64,000 bases of DNA from Janthinobacterium sp. LM6. Lineage in GTDB: Bacteria > Pseudomonadota > Gammaproteobacteria > Burkholderiales > Burkholderiaceae_D. A program made the translations under genes and the position numbers. Every line of letters begins with the position of its first letter. The stretch's first letter is position 1. The stretch covers positions 496,001 to 560,000 of the forward strand of contig NZ_CP019510.1 of the NCBI RefSeq assembly GCF_002002885.1, written 5' to 3'. Under the pieces are notes generated by a model. It was not told where the DNA came from, made no database searches, and saw only the letters and a list, made by a program, of their open reading frames with translations. Shown here piece after piece: positions 52,417 through 61,066 of the stretch.

Positions 52417-53903
52417 TGAGCGTTGCCGTCGGTTTCGAGGGAGTGTGCAAGGATTTCGGCCCCGTGCGCGTCTTGCATGGCGTCAGTTTTACCTTGTCGC
52501 CCGGGCGCGTGTATGGCTTGCTGGGCGAAAACGGCGCCGGCAAGTCGACCCTGATGAAAATCCTTGCCGGCTACGAGGCGGTGAGCGAAGGGCAGCTGTT
52601 GATCGATGGCCAGCCCCGGCGCTTCGCCAGTTCACGCGCGGCGGAATCGGCCGGCATCGTGCTGATCCACCAGGAATTCAACCTGGCCGAGCACCTGACG
52701 GTGGCGCAAAACATGTTCCTCGGCCACGAGCGGACGCGCGGCTGGCTGCTGGACGAGGCCGCCATGCGCGAGGAAGCGTCGCGCTATTTGAAACAGGTGG
52801 GGCTGGACGTGTCGCCCGAGACGAAAATCCGCGACCTGATTGTGGCTGAAAAGCAACTGGTGGAAATCGCCAAGGCCCTGTCGCGCCGCGCCCGCTTTTT
52901 GATCATGGATGAACCGACGGCCACCCTGACGTCGTCGGAAACCCAGCGCCTGTTCGCCGTGATGGCGCAGCTGAAAAGCGATGGCGTGACGATTCTGTAC
53001 ATTTCCCACAAGCTCGACGAAGTGGAACGCAACACGGACGAGGTCATCGTCATGCGCGACGGGCGTTTCGTCACGCGCGAGCCGACGGCCAGCCTCACGC
53101 GCCAGCAGATGGCGAACCTGATGGTGGGACGCGAATTGTCGGACATGTTCCCCGCGAAAGCGCCGCTGGCGAAAGAGTCTCCTGTGTTGCTGAAAGTCGA
53201 GGGGCTGACGGTGCCTGGCTGGTCGAAAGACTTGTCGTTCGAGGTGCGGGCCGGTGAAGTGCTGGGCTTTGCGGGCCTCGTGGGCGCGGGGCGCACGGAA
53301 TCGTTCGAGGCGCTGCTGGGCTTGCGTCCGCGCAGCGCGGGTTTGATCGAGATCAATGGCCAGCAGGTCGATATCCGCACGCCCAGGCAAGCCATGCAGC
53401 ACGGCATGACGTATCTGAGCGAAGACCGCAAGGGAAAAGGCTTGCATGTGAACCTGGGTTTACGGGAAAACCTCACCCTGATGACGATGGAGCGCTACGC
53501 GCGGCCCTGGCTCGATGTTGCCGGAGAGAAGCAGGCGCTGGCCAAGGCGGTGCTTGACTTCAATATCCGCACGGGCGACCTGGACAGCCGCGCGCGCATG
53601 TTGTCCGGCGGCAACCAGCAAAAGCTGGCGCTGGCGAAATACCTGCATTCGGACCCCCGTGTCGTCGTGCTCGATGAACCGAGCCGCGGCGTGGACGTGG
53701 GCGCCAAGCGCGACATTTACTTTCTGATCCACCGCCTGGCCGCCGAAGGGCGCGCCGTGATCGTGATTTCATCCGAACTGATTGAATTGATCGGCCTGTG
53801 CCACCGGGTCGCCGTGATGCGCGCCGGCACCTTGCAAGCCACCCTGTCTGCTGACCACCTGACCGAAGAGGAGTTGATTGCCCATGCAACCGGCACGCAC
53901 TGA
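52416..53903 (+). CDS. Sugar ABC transporter ATPase (CUT2 class)
   Basis: 495 residues starting at GTG 52416, overlapping the repressor's stop. Two nucleotide-binding domains: Walker [11 protein letters not shown] and Walker [12 protein letters not shown] in the first; [26 protein letters not shown] and [16 protein letters not shown] in the second. It resembles RbsA and related proteins. It overlaps the permease gene by 20 nt. The transported sugar is unknown. Confidence 0.93.
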   Translation: MSVAVGFEGVCKDFGPVRVLHGVSFTLSPGRVYGLLGENGAGKSTLMKILAGYEAVSEGQLLIDGQPRRFASSRAAESAGIVLIHQEFNLAEHLTVAQNMFLGHERTRGWLLDEAAMREEASRYLKQVGLDVSPETKIRDLIVAEKQLVEIAKALSRRARFLIMDEPTATLTSSETQRLFAVMAQLKSDGVTILYISHKLDEVERNTDEVIVMRDGRFVTREPTASLTRQQMANLMVGRELSDMFPAKAPLAKESPVLLKVEGLTVPGWSKDLSFEVRAGEVLGFAGLVGAGRTESFEALLGLRPRSAGLIEINGQQVDIRTPRQAMQHGMTYLSEDRKGKGLHVNLGLRENLTLMTMERYARPWLDVAGEKQALAKAVLDFNIRTGDLDSRARMLSGGNQQKLALAKYLHSDPRVVVLDEPSRGVDVGAKRDIYFLIHRLAAEGRAVIVISSELIELIGLCHRVAVMRAGTLQATLSADHLTEEELIAHATGTH

Positions 53904-54903
53904 CACCACCGTATCCCCGCTTGCCACCGCCGTTGCCCGCTTTGGCGCGCGCATCAAGGGCTTTGGCCCCGTGCTGGGCCTGTTATCTCTGTGCATCGCG
54001 GGCACCTTGCTCAACGGCGATTTCGCCACCCTCGATAACCTGATGAACGTGCTCACGCGCACGGCGTTTATCGGCATCATCGCCGTCGGCATGACGTTCG
54101 TCATCATCTCCGGCGGCATCGACCTGTCGGTCGGTTCGATGGCGGCCCTGATCGCCGGCTGCATGATCTATTTTATGAATGCGCTGGCGCAAGGGGCGGG
54201 CGGCGACCTGGCGCCCATTACCATGCTGGTGCTGGGCATCGCCATGGCATTGATCCTGGGTGCGGGCTTTGGCCTGATGCATGGCTTGCTCATCAGCAAG
54301 GGCAATATCGAACCGTTCATCGTCACCCTGGGCACACTCGGCATCTTCCGCGCCGTCTTGACGTACCTGGCCGACGGCGGCGCGCTGACCCTGGACGCGA
54401 CCCTGTCCGAGCTGTACAGCCCCGTCTACTACACGAGCGTGCTGGGCGCGCCTATCCCCATCTGGATTTTCCTGTTCGTCGCGGCGGCCGGCGCCGTCAT
54501 CCTCAACCGCACGACGTTCGGCCGCCATGTGCAGGCGATTGGTTCCAACGAGCAAGTGGCGCGCTATGCGGCCATCAACGTCGACAAGGTCAAGATTGCC
54601 ACCTACATGCTGCTGGGCATCTGCGTGGGCATCGCCACCGTGCTGTACGTACCGCGCCTGGGCTCGGCCACGCCGACGACGGGCTTGCTGTGGGAGCTGG
54701 AAGCCATCGCCGCCGTCGTCGTCGGCGGCACCGCGCTGAAGGGCGGCGAGGGGCGCATCATCGGCACCGTCATCGGCGCGATTTTATTATCCGTGATTAG
54801 CAACATCCTGAATTTGACCAGCATCATCAGTGTCTACCTGAATGCCGCAGTGCAAGGCGTGGTGATCATCGCCGTCGCCTTCCTGCAGCGAGGCCGCAAA
54901 TAA
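53884..54903 (+). CDS. Sugar ABC transporter permease (RbsC-like)
   Basis: 339 residues from ATG 53884, within the end of the ATPase gene. Signature [19 protein letters not shown] and the late loop [20 protein letters not shown]. It has 8-10 membrane segments. Unlike the ytf system it is a single permease gene, so the channel is probably a homodimer. Confidence 0.92.
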   Translation: MQPARTDTTVSPLATAVARFGARIKGFGPVLGLLSLCIAGTLLNGDFATLDNLMNVLTRTAFIGIIAVGMTFVIISGGIDLSVGSMAALIAGCMIYFMNALAQGAGGDLAPITMLVLGIAMALILGAGFGLMHGLLISKGNIEPFIVTLGTLGIFRAVLTYLADGGALTLDATLSELYSPVYYTSVLGAPIPIWIFLFVAAAGAVILNRTTFGRHVQAIGSNEQVARYAAINVDKVKIATYMLLGICVGIATVLYVPRLGSATPTTGLLWELEAIAAVVVGGTALKGGEGRIIGTVIGAILLSVISNILNLTSIISVYLNAAVQGVVIIAVAFLQRGRK

Positions 54904-54964
54904 AACAAGAGCGGCGTTCTGAAAGGGCGGCCACCGGGCGCCCACAACCTTGGAGGAGAGCAGC

Positions 54965-55933
54965 ATGAAGAGCTTTATACGGGTAGCAGGGATGGCAGTG
55001 CTGGTGATGCAGGCGTGGGCGCTGCCGATGGGGCAGGCGCAGGCGGCAGAGAAATTGGTCGTCGGCGTGGCCATCCCGACGGCCACGCACAGTTTTACCT
55101 CGGGTATCGTGTGGTGGGCCAACCAGGCCAAGGCGGAACTGGAAAAGGCCCATCCGGGCGTGAAGATCATCGTCAAGACGGCCGCCACGGCGCCCGAACA
55201 GGCGAACCAGTTGCAGGATATGTTGACGGTGAACAAGATCAACACCCTGGTGATCTTCCCCATCGAGTCGGCCTCGCTGACGCAGCCCGTGGCCCAGGTG
55301 AAAAACAAGGGCGTGTACGTGACCGTGGTGGACCGCGGCTTGACGAACACGCAGTCGCAGGATGCGTACATCGCGGGCGACAACACGGCCTTCGGCAAGC
55401 TGCCGGCCGAATACCTGGCGAAAAGTTTAAATGGCAAGGGCAATATCGTCGCGCTGCGCGGCATGCCGACGACGCTCGACAACGAGCGCTACGACGCATT
55501 TTCCGCCGTGATGAAGGGCCATCCCGATATCAAGGTCCTGGACGCCAAGTACGGCAACTGGAACCGCGACGATGCCTTCAAGGTCATGCAGGATTATTTG
55601 ACGCGCTTCAAGCATATCGACGCCGTCTGGGCCGCCGATGACGACATGGCCATCGGCGTGCAGAAGGCCATCGCGCAAGCCAAGCGCACGGACATCAAGC
55701 AAGTGTTCGGCGGCGCGGGCGCGAAGGGCGCGGTGAAAAAGATCATGGACGGTTCCGACCCGCTGATCGTGGCCGACGTGTCGTACTCGCCGAAGTTCAT
55801 GTACGACGCCATCAAGCTGACGACGGAAGCGCGCCTGAAAGGTGATAAATTGCCGGCCAACACGATCATCCCGTCGGTGCTGATCACGCGCGAGAACGCC
55901 AAGCAGTTCTACTTTCCGAACTCGCCTTTTTAA
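54965..55933 (+). CDS. Sugar ABC transporter periplasmic binding protein
   Basis: 322 residues from ATG 54965 (GGAGGAG 8 nt upstream). A signal peptide ends near AQAA. Type I binding fold: EKLVVGVAIPTATHSFTSG, KGVYVTVVDRGLTN and VWAADDDMAIGVQKAI. The pocket residues differ from RbsB and YtfQ, so the ligand cannot be named. The downstream enzymes suggest a glycoside, a polyol or a sugar that is oxidised rather than phosphorylated. Confidence 0.9.
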   Translation: MKSFIRVAGMAVLVMQAWALPMGQAQAAEKLVVGVAIPTATHSFTSGIVWWANQAKAELEKAHPGVKIIVKTAATAPEQANQLQDMLTVNKINTLVIFPIESASLTQPVAQVKNKGVYVTVVDRGLTNTQSQDAYIAGDNTAFGKLPAEYLAKSLNGKGNIVALRGMPTTLDNERYDAFSAVMKGHPDIKVLDAKYGNWNRDDAFKVMQDYLTRFKHIDAVWAADDDMAIGVQKAIAQAKRTDIKQVFGGAGAKGAVKKIMDGSDPLIVADVSYSPKFMYDAIKLTTEARLKGDKLPANTIIPSVLITRENAKQFYFPNSPF

Positions 55934-55954
55934 CCACACCCCAAGACAAGGGCT

Positions 55955-56018
55955 GGGGTCGTACCTGAAGGGGGAATGCGTCCCAATGGGACGCATTCCG
56001 ATCCCGCAGGGACCGACC
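55955..56018. repeat. Intergenic repeat copy 2, REP-like
   Basis: Contains a perfect 12-bp hairpin GGAATGCGTCCC (55973-55984), loop AAT, GGGACGCATTCC (55988-55999), framed by GGGGTCGTACC and GGGACCGACC. Its reverse complement matches 23383-23440. It sits between the binding-protein gene and the isomerase gene and could reduce read-through. Confidence 0.65.
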
Positions 56019-56044
56019 TTCCAATTTGATTTTAAGGAATTTCC

Positions 56045-57097
56045 ATGAAAACCATCCAGGGCCCGGCCATCTTCCTGGCCCAGTTTCTCGGCGACGAGCC
56101 GCCGTTCGACTCGCTCGAGCACCTGGCGCAATGGGCGGCCGGCCTGGGCTACAAGGGCTTGCAGCTGCCGACGGCGCCGCGCTTGTTTGATCTGGAACAA
56201 GCGGCCAGCAGCCAGCAGTACTGCGACGACGTGAAAGCCCTGCTGGCGCGCCACGGCTTGCAGGTGACGGAATTGTCGACGCATTTGCAGGGCCAGCTGA
56301 TCGCCGTGCATCCCGCCTACGACGCCCTGTTCGACGGCTTTGCGCCGGAACAGGTGCGCGGCGATCCCGCCGCGCGCACGGCCTGGGCCACGCAGCAGCT
56401 GCTGTGGGCCGCCACCGCCTCGCAGCGCCTGGGGCTGACGGCCCACGTGACGTTTTCCGGCGCCCTGGCCTGGCCGTATCTGTATCCATGGCCGCAGCGG
56501 CCCGCCGGCCTGGTGGAAACGGCGTTCGCGGAACTGGCGAAACGCTGGCTGCCCATTCTCGATGCGTTTGACTCTGCTGGCGTGGACCTGTGCTACGAAT
56601 TGCATCCGGGTGAGGACTTGCACGATGGCGTGACCTTCGAGCGCTTCCTGGCCGCCGTCAACGGCCACCCGCGCGCGTCCATCCTGTACGACCCCAGCCA
56701 CTTCGTGCTGCAGCAGCTCGATTACCTGGCCTTCATTGACATTTATCATGCGCGCATCAAGGCGTTTCACGTCAAGGACGCGGAATTCCGGCCGAACGGG
56801 CGCCAGGGCGTGTATGGCGGCTATGGCGACTGGCAAGACCGGGCCGGGCGCTTCCGCTCGCTCGGCGACGGGCAGATCGACTTCAAGGCGATTTTTTCGA
56901 AGATGGCGCAGTACGACTTCCCCGGCTGGGCCGTGCTGGAGTGGGAATGCTGTCTGAAACACCCGGAGGACGGCGCGGCCGAAGGGGCGCGTTTCATCCG
57001 CGAACACATCATCCACGTGGCGCAGCACGCGTTCGACGATTTCGCGGGCAGTGCGGTTGATGAGGATCAAATCCATCACTTGCTAGGCTTGAAATAG
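56045..57097 (+). CDS. Sugar isomerase/epimerase-like TIM-barrel protein (AP endonuclease 2 family)
   Basis: 350 residues. Metal-site pattern of xylose isomerase-like TIM barrels: CYELHPGEDLHDG with Glu and His, SILYDPSHFVLQQLD with Asp and His, IKAFHVKDAEF with His, and WAVLEWECCLKHPEDG with a late Glu. The family includes ThuB-, IolE/IolI- and YcjR-type epimerases and isomerases. It is paired with a Gfo/Idh/MocA oxidoreductase 9 nt downstream, a common pair for keto-sugar or inositol conversions. The substrate is not known. Confidence 0.85.
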   Translation: MKTIQGPAIFLAQFLGDEPPFDSLEHLAQWAAGLGYKGLQLPTAPRLFDLEQAASSQQYCDDVKALLARHGLQVTELSTHLQGQLIAVHPAYDALFDGFAPEQVRGDPAARTAWATQQLLWAATASQRLGLTAHVTFSGALAWPYLYPWPQRPAGLVETAFAELAKRWLPILDAFDSAGVDLCYELHPGEDLHDGVTFERFLAAVNGHPRASILYDPSHFVLQQLDYLAFIDIYHARIKAFHVKDAEFRPNGRQGVYGGYGDWQDRAGRFRSLGDGQIDFKAIFSKMAQYDFPGWAVLEWECCLKHPEDGAAEGARFIREHIIHVAQHAFDDFAGSAVDEDQIHHLLGLK

Positions 57098-57106
57098 GGA
57101 GACGAC

Positions 57107-58258
57107 ATGCAGCGACGCTTGCGATTGGGCATGGTAGGGGGCGGGCAGGGCGCATTCATCGGTGCCGTGCACCGCATCGCGGCGCGCATCGACGACCAGT
57201 ACGAACTGGTGGCGGGCGCCCTGTCGTCCGACCCGCAGCGGGCGCGCGACAGCGGCGCCGCGCTGCACCTGGCGCCCGATCGCTGCTACAGCGATTACCG
57301 CGCCATGGCGCAGGCGGAAAGCCAGCGGGCGGATGGCATCGAGGCCGTGGCCATCGTCACGCCGAACCACTTGCATGCGCCCGTCGCCACGGCGTTCCTG
57401 CAAGCGGGTATCCACGTGATCTGCGACAAGCCGCTGGGCATCTCGCTGGCGGAAGGCCGGGCGCTGGCGGCGCTGGCCGGGCAGAAAAATCTGCTGTTTG
57501 CGCTCACGCATACCTACAGCGGCTACCCGCTGCTGCGCCACGCGAAAGCCATGGTCGAGGCGGGCGAGATCGGCGAGCTGCGCCTCGTGCAAGTCGAGTA
57601 TTCGCAGGATTGGCTGGCCGACGCCATCGCGGCCGGCGGCATGAACGAAGGCAATTGGCATAACGACCCGCAGAAGGCGGGGCCGGGCGGCACCCTGCTC
57701 GACGTGGGCTTGCACGCCTACCACCTGGCGCAATTCGTCAGCGGCTTGACGCCGCAGCAGGTGCTGGCGGAATTGTCGACTTTTGTTCCGCACCGCACTC
57801 TGGACGACCACGTGCAGGTGATGCTGCGCTACGCCAACGGAGCCAAGGGAACCTTGTGGGCCAGCCAGGTGGCCACCGGTTGCGAAAACACGGTGCGCTT
57901 GCGCCTGTTCGGCAGCAAGGCACAGCTGGACTTTGATCAGGAACAACCGAATGCACTGTGGTTCACGCCGCAGGGCGGCAACCGCCAGCTGCTGCGCCCG
58001 GGCAGGGTCGACAGCGCCGCGGCGCGCCACGCCACGCGCGTGCCGGCCGGCCATCCGGAGGGGTATCTGGAAGCGTTCGCCCAGCTGTACCTGGATGCGG
58101 CCTTGCGCATCCGCGCCCTGCAGGCAGGGACGCCGATACCGGAAGCGGCGCGCTGGCTGCCGACGGTGGCCGATGGCGTGGCGGGCCTGGCCTTTGCGGA
58201 GGCCGTGCTGCGCAGCCATGCGCAGGGCGCTACTTGGACCACGCTGGCGGACTGTTAA
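57107..58258 (+). CDS. Gfo/Idh/MocA-family NAD(P)-dependent oxidoreductase
   Basis: 383 residues. N-terminal Rossmann motif RLGMVGGGQGAFIGAVHRIA, then AVAIVTPNHLHAPVA and the catalytic-lysine motif CDKPLGISL. The C-terminal domain has GPGGTLLDVGLHAYHLAQFV, where the His often takes part in catalysis. Such enzymes oxidise a ring hydroxyl of sugars, glycosides or inositols. It is the last gene of the LacI-controlled operon. The GTAGGGGGCGGGC stretch near its start is part of the coding sequence. Confidence 0.9.
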   Translation: MQRRLRLGMVGGGQGAFIGAVHRIAARIDDQYELVAGALSSDPQRARDSGAALHLAPDRCYSDYRAMAQAESQRADGIEAVAIVTPNHLHAPVATAFLQAGIHVICDKPLGISLAEGRALAALAGQKNLLFALTHTYSGYPLLRHAKAMVEAGEIGELRLVQVEYSQDWLADAIAAGGMNEGNWHNDPQKAGPGGTLLDVGLHAYHLAQFVSGLTPQQVLAELSTFVPHRTLDDHVQVMLRYANGAKGTLWASQVATGCENTVRLRLFGSKAQLDFDQEQPNALWFTPQGGNRQLLRPGRVDSAAARHATRVPAGHPEGYLEAFAQLYLDAALRIRALQAGTPIPEAARWLPTVADGVAGLAFAEAVLRSHAQGATWTTLADC

Positions 58259-58267
58259 ACTGGGCGC

Positions 58268-58570
58268 ATGAGCGCGCCCCTGACCACTTTTACCATCACC
58301 ATCGTCCCGCAAGGCTGGCAATTCCCGGCCAACGCGGGCACGACGCTGCTGGCCGCCGCCGAACTGGCCGGCATCCGCCTGCTCAGCTCCTGCCGCAACG
58401 GCACGTGCCGCACGTGTATCTGCCACATGCCCGAGGGAAAGATCCGCTACACCGTGGACTGGCCCGGCATCAGCCCCGATGAACGGCTCGACGGCTACAT
58501 CCTGCCCTGCGTGGCCGTGGCGGACAGCGATGTCAGCATCCAGGCGCGCGCCGTGCGCACGGGCAATTAG
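58268..58570 (+). CDS. 2Fe-2S ferredoxin, plant type
   Basis: 100 residues. Cluster ligands are visible as SSCRNGTCRTCIC (Cys-x4-Cys-x2-Cys) and the last Cys in ILPCVA. It is a small electron carrier. It follows the oxidoreductase by 9 nt but may have its own role; no reductase or oxygenase partner is adjacent. It is convergent with the next gene, the two stops being 1 nt apart. Confidence 0.9.
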   Translation: MSAPLTTFTITIVPQGWQFPANAGTTLLAAAELAGIRLLSSCRNGTCRTCICHMPEGKIRYTVDWPGISPDERLDGYILPCVAVADSDVSIQARAVRTGN

Positions 58571-58571
58571 T

Positions 58572-58883
58572 TCACGACGGCTTGCCGCCCTTGAGGCGCT
58601 GCAGCAGCGCATCCACGCTGTCGCTGACGGGCAAGCCGTGGCGGCGCAGCAACTGCACGTGCAAGACGAGGTTTTCCAGCACCAGCTTGGCCGCCACGGC
58701 CAGCAAGGCCAGGTTGCGGTCTTCCGGGCTGAAACTTTCCATGGCGTCGGCCATCTCGCACAGGTGGTTGGCGATCAGGCCGCGCAATTCCTGCTCGTCG
58801 AAGGGCAAGTCGGCAAAATCGATCGGGTCGGCCACTTCCACTTCCTGCATCAGCACCGCTAGTTCTTCCGGGGTAATCGTCAT
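58572..58883 (-). CDS. Hypothetical small helical protein
   Basis: 103 residues from leftward ATG 58883 with AGGAGG upstream. It is acidic and mostly helical (PEELAVLMQEVEVADPIDFA, RNLALLAVAAKLVLENLVLH), with no membrane segment. The family is not recognised. It is a conserved-looking single gene between two rightward units. Confidence 0.7.
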   Translation of the reverse strand: MTITPEELAVLMQEVEVADPIDFADLPFDEQELRGLIANHLCEMADAMESFSPEDRNLALLAVAAKLVLENLVLHVQLLRRHGLPVSDSVDALLQRLKGGKPS

Positions 58884-58974
58884 GCCTGGCCTCCTTGTGT
58901 GCTTGCCGCTATTTTAATTGTATTGGCCGCAAAGGGGACTAGAATGAGTCCAGGCCGATGACGTCGAAGGCAGC

Positions 58975-59244
58975 ATGGCGAACTTGCACTTTACGCAACA
59001 ACTGGCGCGTTTCCTCGACGTTCCTGCCGTGGAGGTGGATGCGCCACGCCTGCGCGCCGCCCTCGATGCCGCGTTTGCCTGGCAGCCGCGCCTGCGCGGC
59101 TACGTGCTCGACGAGCAGGGTAGCTTGCGCCCCAATGTGGTGATCTTCATCGACGGCGCCCGCTGCCGCGAGCGGCGCGTGCTCGACGATGTCTTGCGGC
59201 CCGACAGCCAGGTGTATATCTTGCAGGCACTTTCCGGAGGTTGA
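58975..59244 (+). CDS. MoaD/ThiS-like ubiquitin-fold protein ending in Gly-Gly
   Basis: 89 residues. The beta-grasp pattern LRGYVLDEQGSLRPNVVIFI and VLDDVLRPDSQVYILQALSGG ends in the C-terminal Gly-Gly used for adenylation and thiocarboxylation or conjugation in MoaD, ThiS and related proteins. The GGAGG of the last codons also serves as Shine-Dalgarno for the next gene, which starts 5 nt after the stop. No MoaE-, ThiF- or Jab-like partner is in the window. The tie to the BNR protein is a recurrent but uncharacterised pairing. Confidence 0.82.
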   Translation: MANLHFTQQLARFLDVPAVEVDAPRLRAALDAAFAWQPRLRGYVLDEQGSLRPNVVIFIDGARCRERRVLDDVLRPDSQVYILQALSGG

Positions 59245-59248
59245 CGCC

Positions 59249-60355
59249 ATGACAGCAGTCCCGCAGCGCGCGTATCTCGGCACCCGCAAGGGGCTGTTCC
59301 AGTTCGATGTCGATGCGGCCGGCGCCTGGCAGCTGGCGCTGGTGCAGTTTGCCGGCGATCCCGTCTCCATGCTGCTGCACGACGGCCGCGACGGCGCCTT
59401 GTACGCGGCCCTGAACCTGGGGCACTTCGGCGCCAAGCTGCACCGCCTCGACGCGGGCAGTGGCGAATGGAAAGAAGTCGCCGTGCCTGCCTATCCCGCC
59501 AAGCCGGAAGGCAGCAGCGATAGCGTGGACTGGACGGTGCGGCAGATCTGGTCGCTGGCGGCCGGCGGCGCGGACCAGCCCGGCGTGCTGTGGGCGGGCA
59601 CCCTGCCTGGCGGCCTGTTCCGTTCCAGCGACCGCGGCGACAGCTGGCAACTGGTGGAGTCCCTGTGGAACGTGCCGCAGCGGGCGCAGTGGTTTGGCGG
59701 CGGTTACGACGTGCCCGGCATCCACAGCATCTGCGTCGACCCGCGCGACAGCCATAAAGTGCTGGTCGGGGTGTCCTGCGGCGGCGTGTGGCAAACGCTC
59801 GATGGCGGCGCCAGCTGGGCCTTGAGCGCGACGGGCATGCGCGCCGACTACATGCCGCCCGAACTCGATGAAAACGAAGCCGTGCAAGACCCGCACCGCA
59901 TCGTGCGCAGCGCCGGCGCGCCCGAGGCGCTGTGGTGCCAGCACCATAACGGCATCTGGCGCTCTCAGGACGCGGGCTGGCACTGGCAGGAAGTGACGAC
60001 GGCGCCGCTGTCGCATTTCGGCTTTGCCGTGGCCGTGCATCCGCGCGACGGTGACACGGCCTGGTTCGTGCCGGCGCAGGCGGACGTGCTGCGCATTCCC
60101 ATTGACGGCGCGCTGGCCGTGACGCGCACGCGCGATGGCGGGAAAACCTTCGAGGTCTTGCGCGCGGGCTTGCCGCAGCAGCATTGCTACGACCTCATCT
60201 ACCGCCACGGGCTGGCGCTGGCCGACGATGGGCGCAGTCTGTTGATGGCGTCGACGACGGGCGGCGCCTGGTATTCCGGCGACGAGGGCGAACACTGGCA
60301 GACCATTTCCGCCCACTTGCCGCCCGTTTATGCCGTCTGTTTTGCCACGCCGTAA
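59249..60355 (+). CDS. BNR/sialidase-like beta-propeller protein
   Basis: 368 residues from ATG 59249. It has repeated Asp-box-like S-x-D-x-G-x-x-W units (SSDRGDSWQLV, TLDGGASWAL, SQDAGWHWQEV, TRDGGKTFEV, SGDEGEHWQTI), giving a propeller of six or seven blades. There is no signal peptide, so it is cytoplasmic. Sialidase catalytic residues are not evident, so an enzymatic sialidase role is unlikely. Translation is coupled to the MoaD-like gene. Its 3' end overlaps the convergent TetR gene by 28 nt. Confidence 0.82.
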   Translation: MTAVPQRAYLGTRKGLFQFDVDAAGAWQLALVQFAGDPVSMLLHDGRDGALYAALNLGHFGAKLHRLDAGSGEWKEVAVPAYPAKPEGSSDSVDWTVRQIWSLAAGGADQPGVLWAGTLPGGLFRSSDRGDSWQLVESLWNVPQRAQWFGGGYDVPGIHSICVDPRDSHKVLVGVSCGGVWQTLDGGASWALSATGMRADYMPPELDENEAVQDPHRIVRSAGAPEALWCQHHNGIWRSQDAGWHWQEVTTAPLSHFGFAVAVHPRDGDTAWFVPAQADVLRIPIDGALAVTRTRDGGKTFEVLRAGLPQQHCYDLIYRHGLALADDGRSLLMASTTGGAWYSGDEGEHWQTISAHLPPVYAVCFATP

Positions 60356-60951
60356 TAGCACAGGAAGATATCGACGGCCAGTTCCGTCACTTCGCGCCGA
60401 CGTGCCGGGCCCAGCAAAGGCTCGCCCAGGGTGATCTGCGGCCAGAAGGCAAAGGTTTTCAAGGGCGACATCAAGAGGTGCGCCACTTCCAGCGTCTCGC
60501 CCGCCTTGATGCGCCCGTCTTGCTGCGCCGCGCGGATCCAGATATTCAGGCCCGTTTCCTTTTCATTCAGGCGCGTCACCATCGCTTGCGCGCGCGCGGG
60601 CGAGTGGATGGTTTCGCCAAAGATCACGCGCGCCAGGTCGATGAATGCCGGATCGCACAGCAAGGCCATCTTTTGCTCGACCAGGGCCAGCACTTGCGGG
60701 CGCAGCGGCTGGTCGGCCACATAGGGCACGGCAGGCTGGGCCATGCTGCTTTCCCACATGCGCTGCAGGATTTCCGCGAACAGCTCGTCCTTGCTGGGGA
60801 AATGGTTGTACACGGTGCGCTTGGACACGGCGGCCGTGGCGGCGATCTTGTCCATGCTGGTCGCATCGAAACCGTGCTCGCGGAACTCGGCGATGGCGGC
60901 ATCGACGATGGCGACGCGCTTGCGGTCGGTGAGGCGTTGCGGTGCGGCCAT
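60328..60951 (-). CDS. TetR-family repressor
   Basis: 207 residues from leftward ATG 60951 (AAGGAG upstream). HTH KIAATAAVSKRTVYNHFPSK. The C-terminal domain resembles the AefR-type (VIFGETIHSPARAQ). It is divergent from the metallo-beta-lactamase-fold lipoprotein gene, and the shared gap holds a palindrome that is its likely operator. The inducer is unknown. Confidence 0.92.
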   Translation of the reverse strand: MAAPQRLTDRKRVAIVDAAIAEFREHGFDATSMDKIAATAAVSKRTVYNHFPSKDELFAEILQRMWESSMAQPAVPYVADQPLRPQVLALVEQKMALLCDPAFIDLARVIFGETIHSPARAQAMVTRLNEKETGLNIWIRAAQQDGRIKAGETLEVAHLLMSPLKTFAFWPQITLGEPLLGPARRREVTELAVDIFLCYYGVAKQTA

Positions 60952-61015
60952 GGCGGGAAATCTCCTTTGAAAACAATATTTTACACCTCTTGGTTTACTT
61001 TGCCAGAAATAGGAA

Positions 61016-61028
61016 CTACACTGTGTAG
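61016..61028. promoter_or_regulatory. Probable TetR operator
   Basis: CTACAC-T-GTGTAG (61016-61028), a perfect palindrome around one base, in the 115-bp gap between the divergent TetR and lipoprotein genes. It is 39 nt before ATG 61067 and probably overlaps one or both promoters. Confidence 0.65.
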
Positions 61029-61066
61029 TGTAATTTAATCCTTGTTAATTCTTTGCCGGGCCGCAT

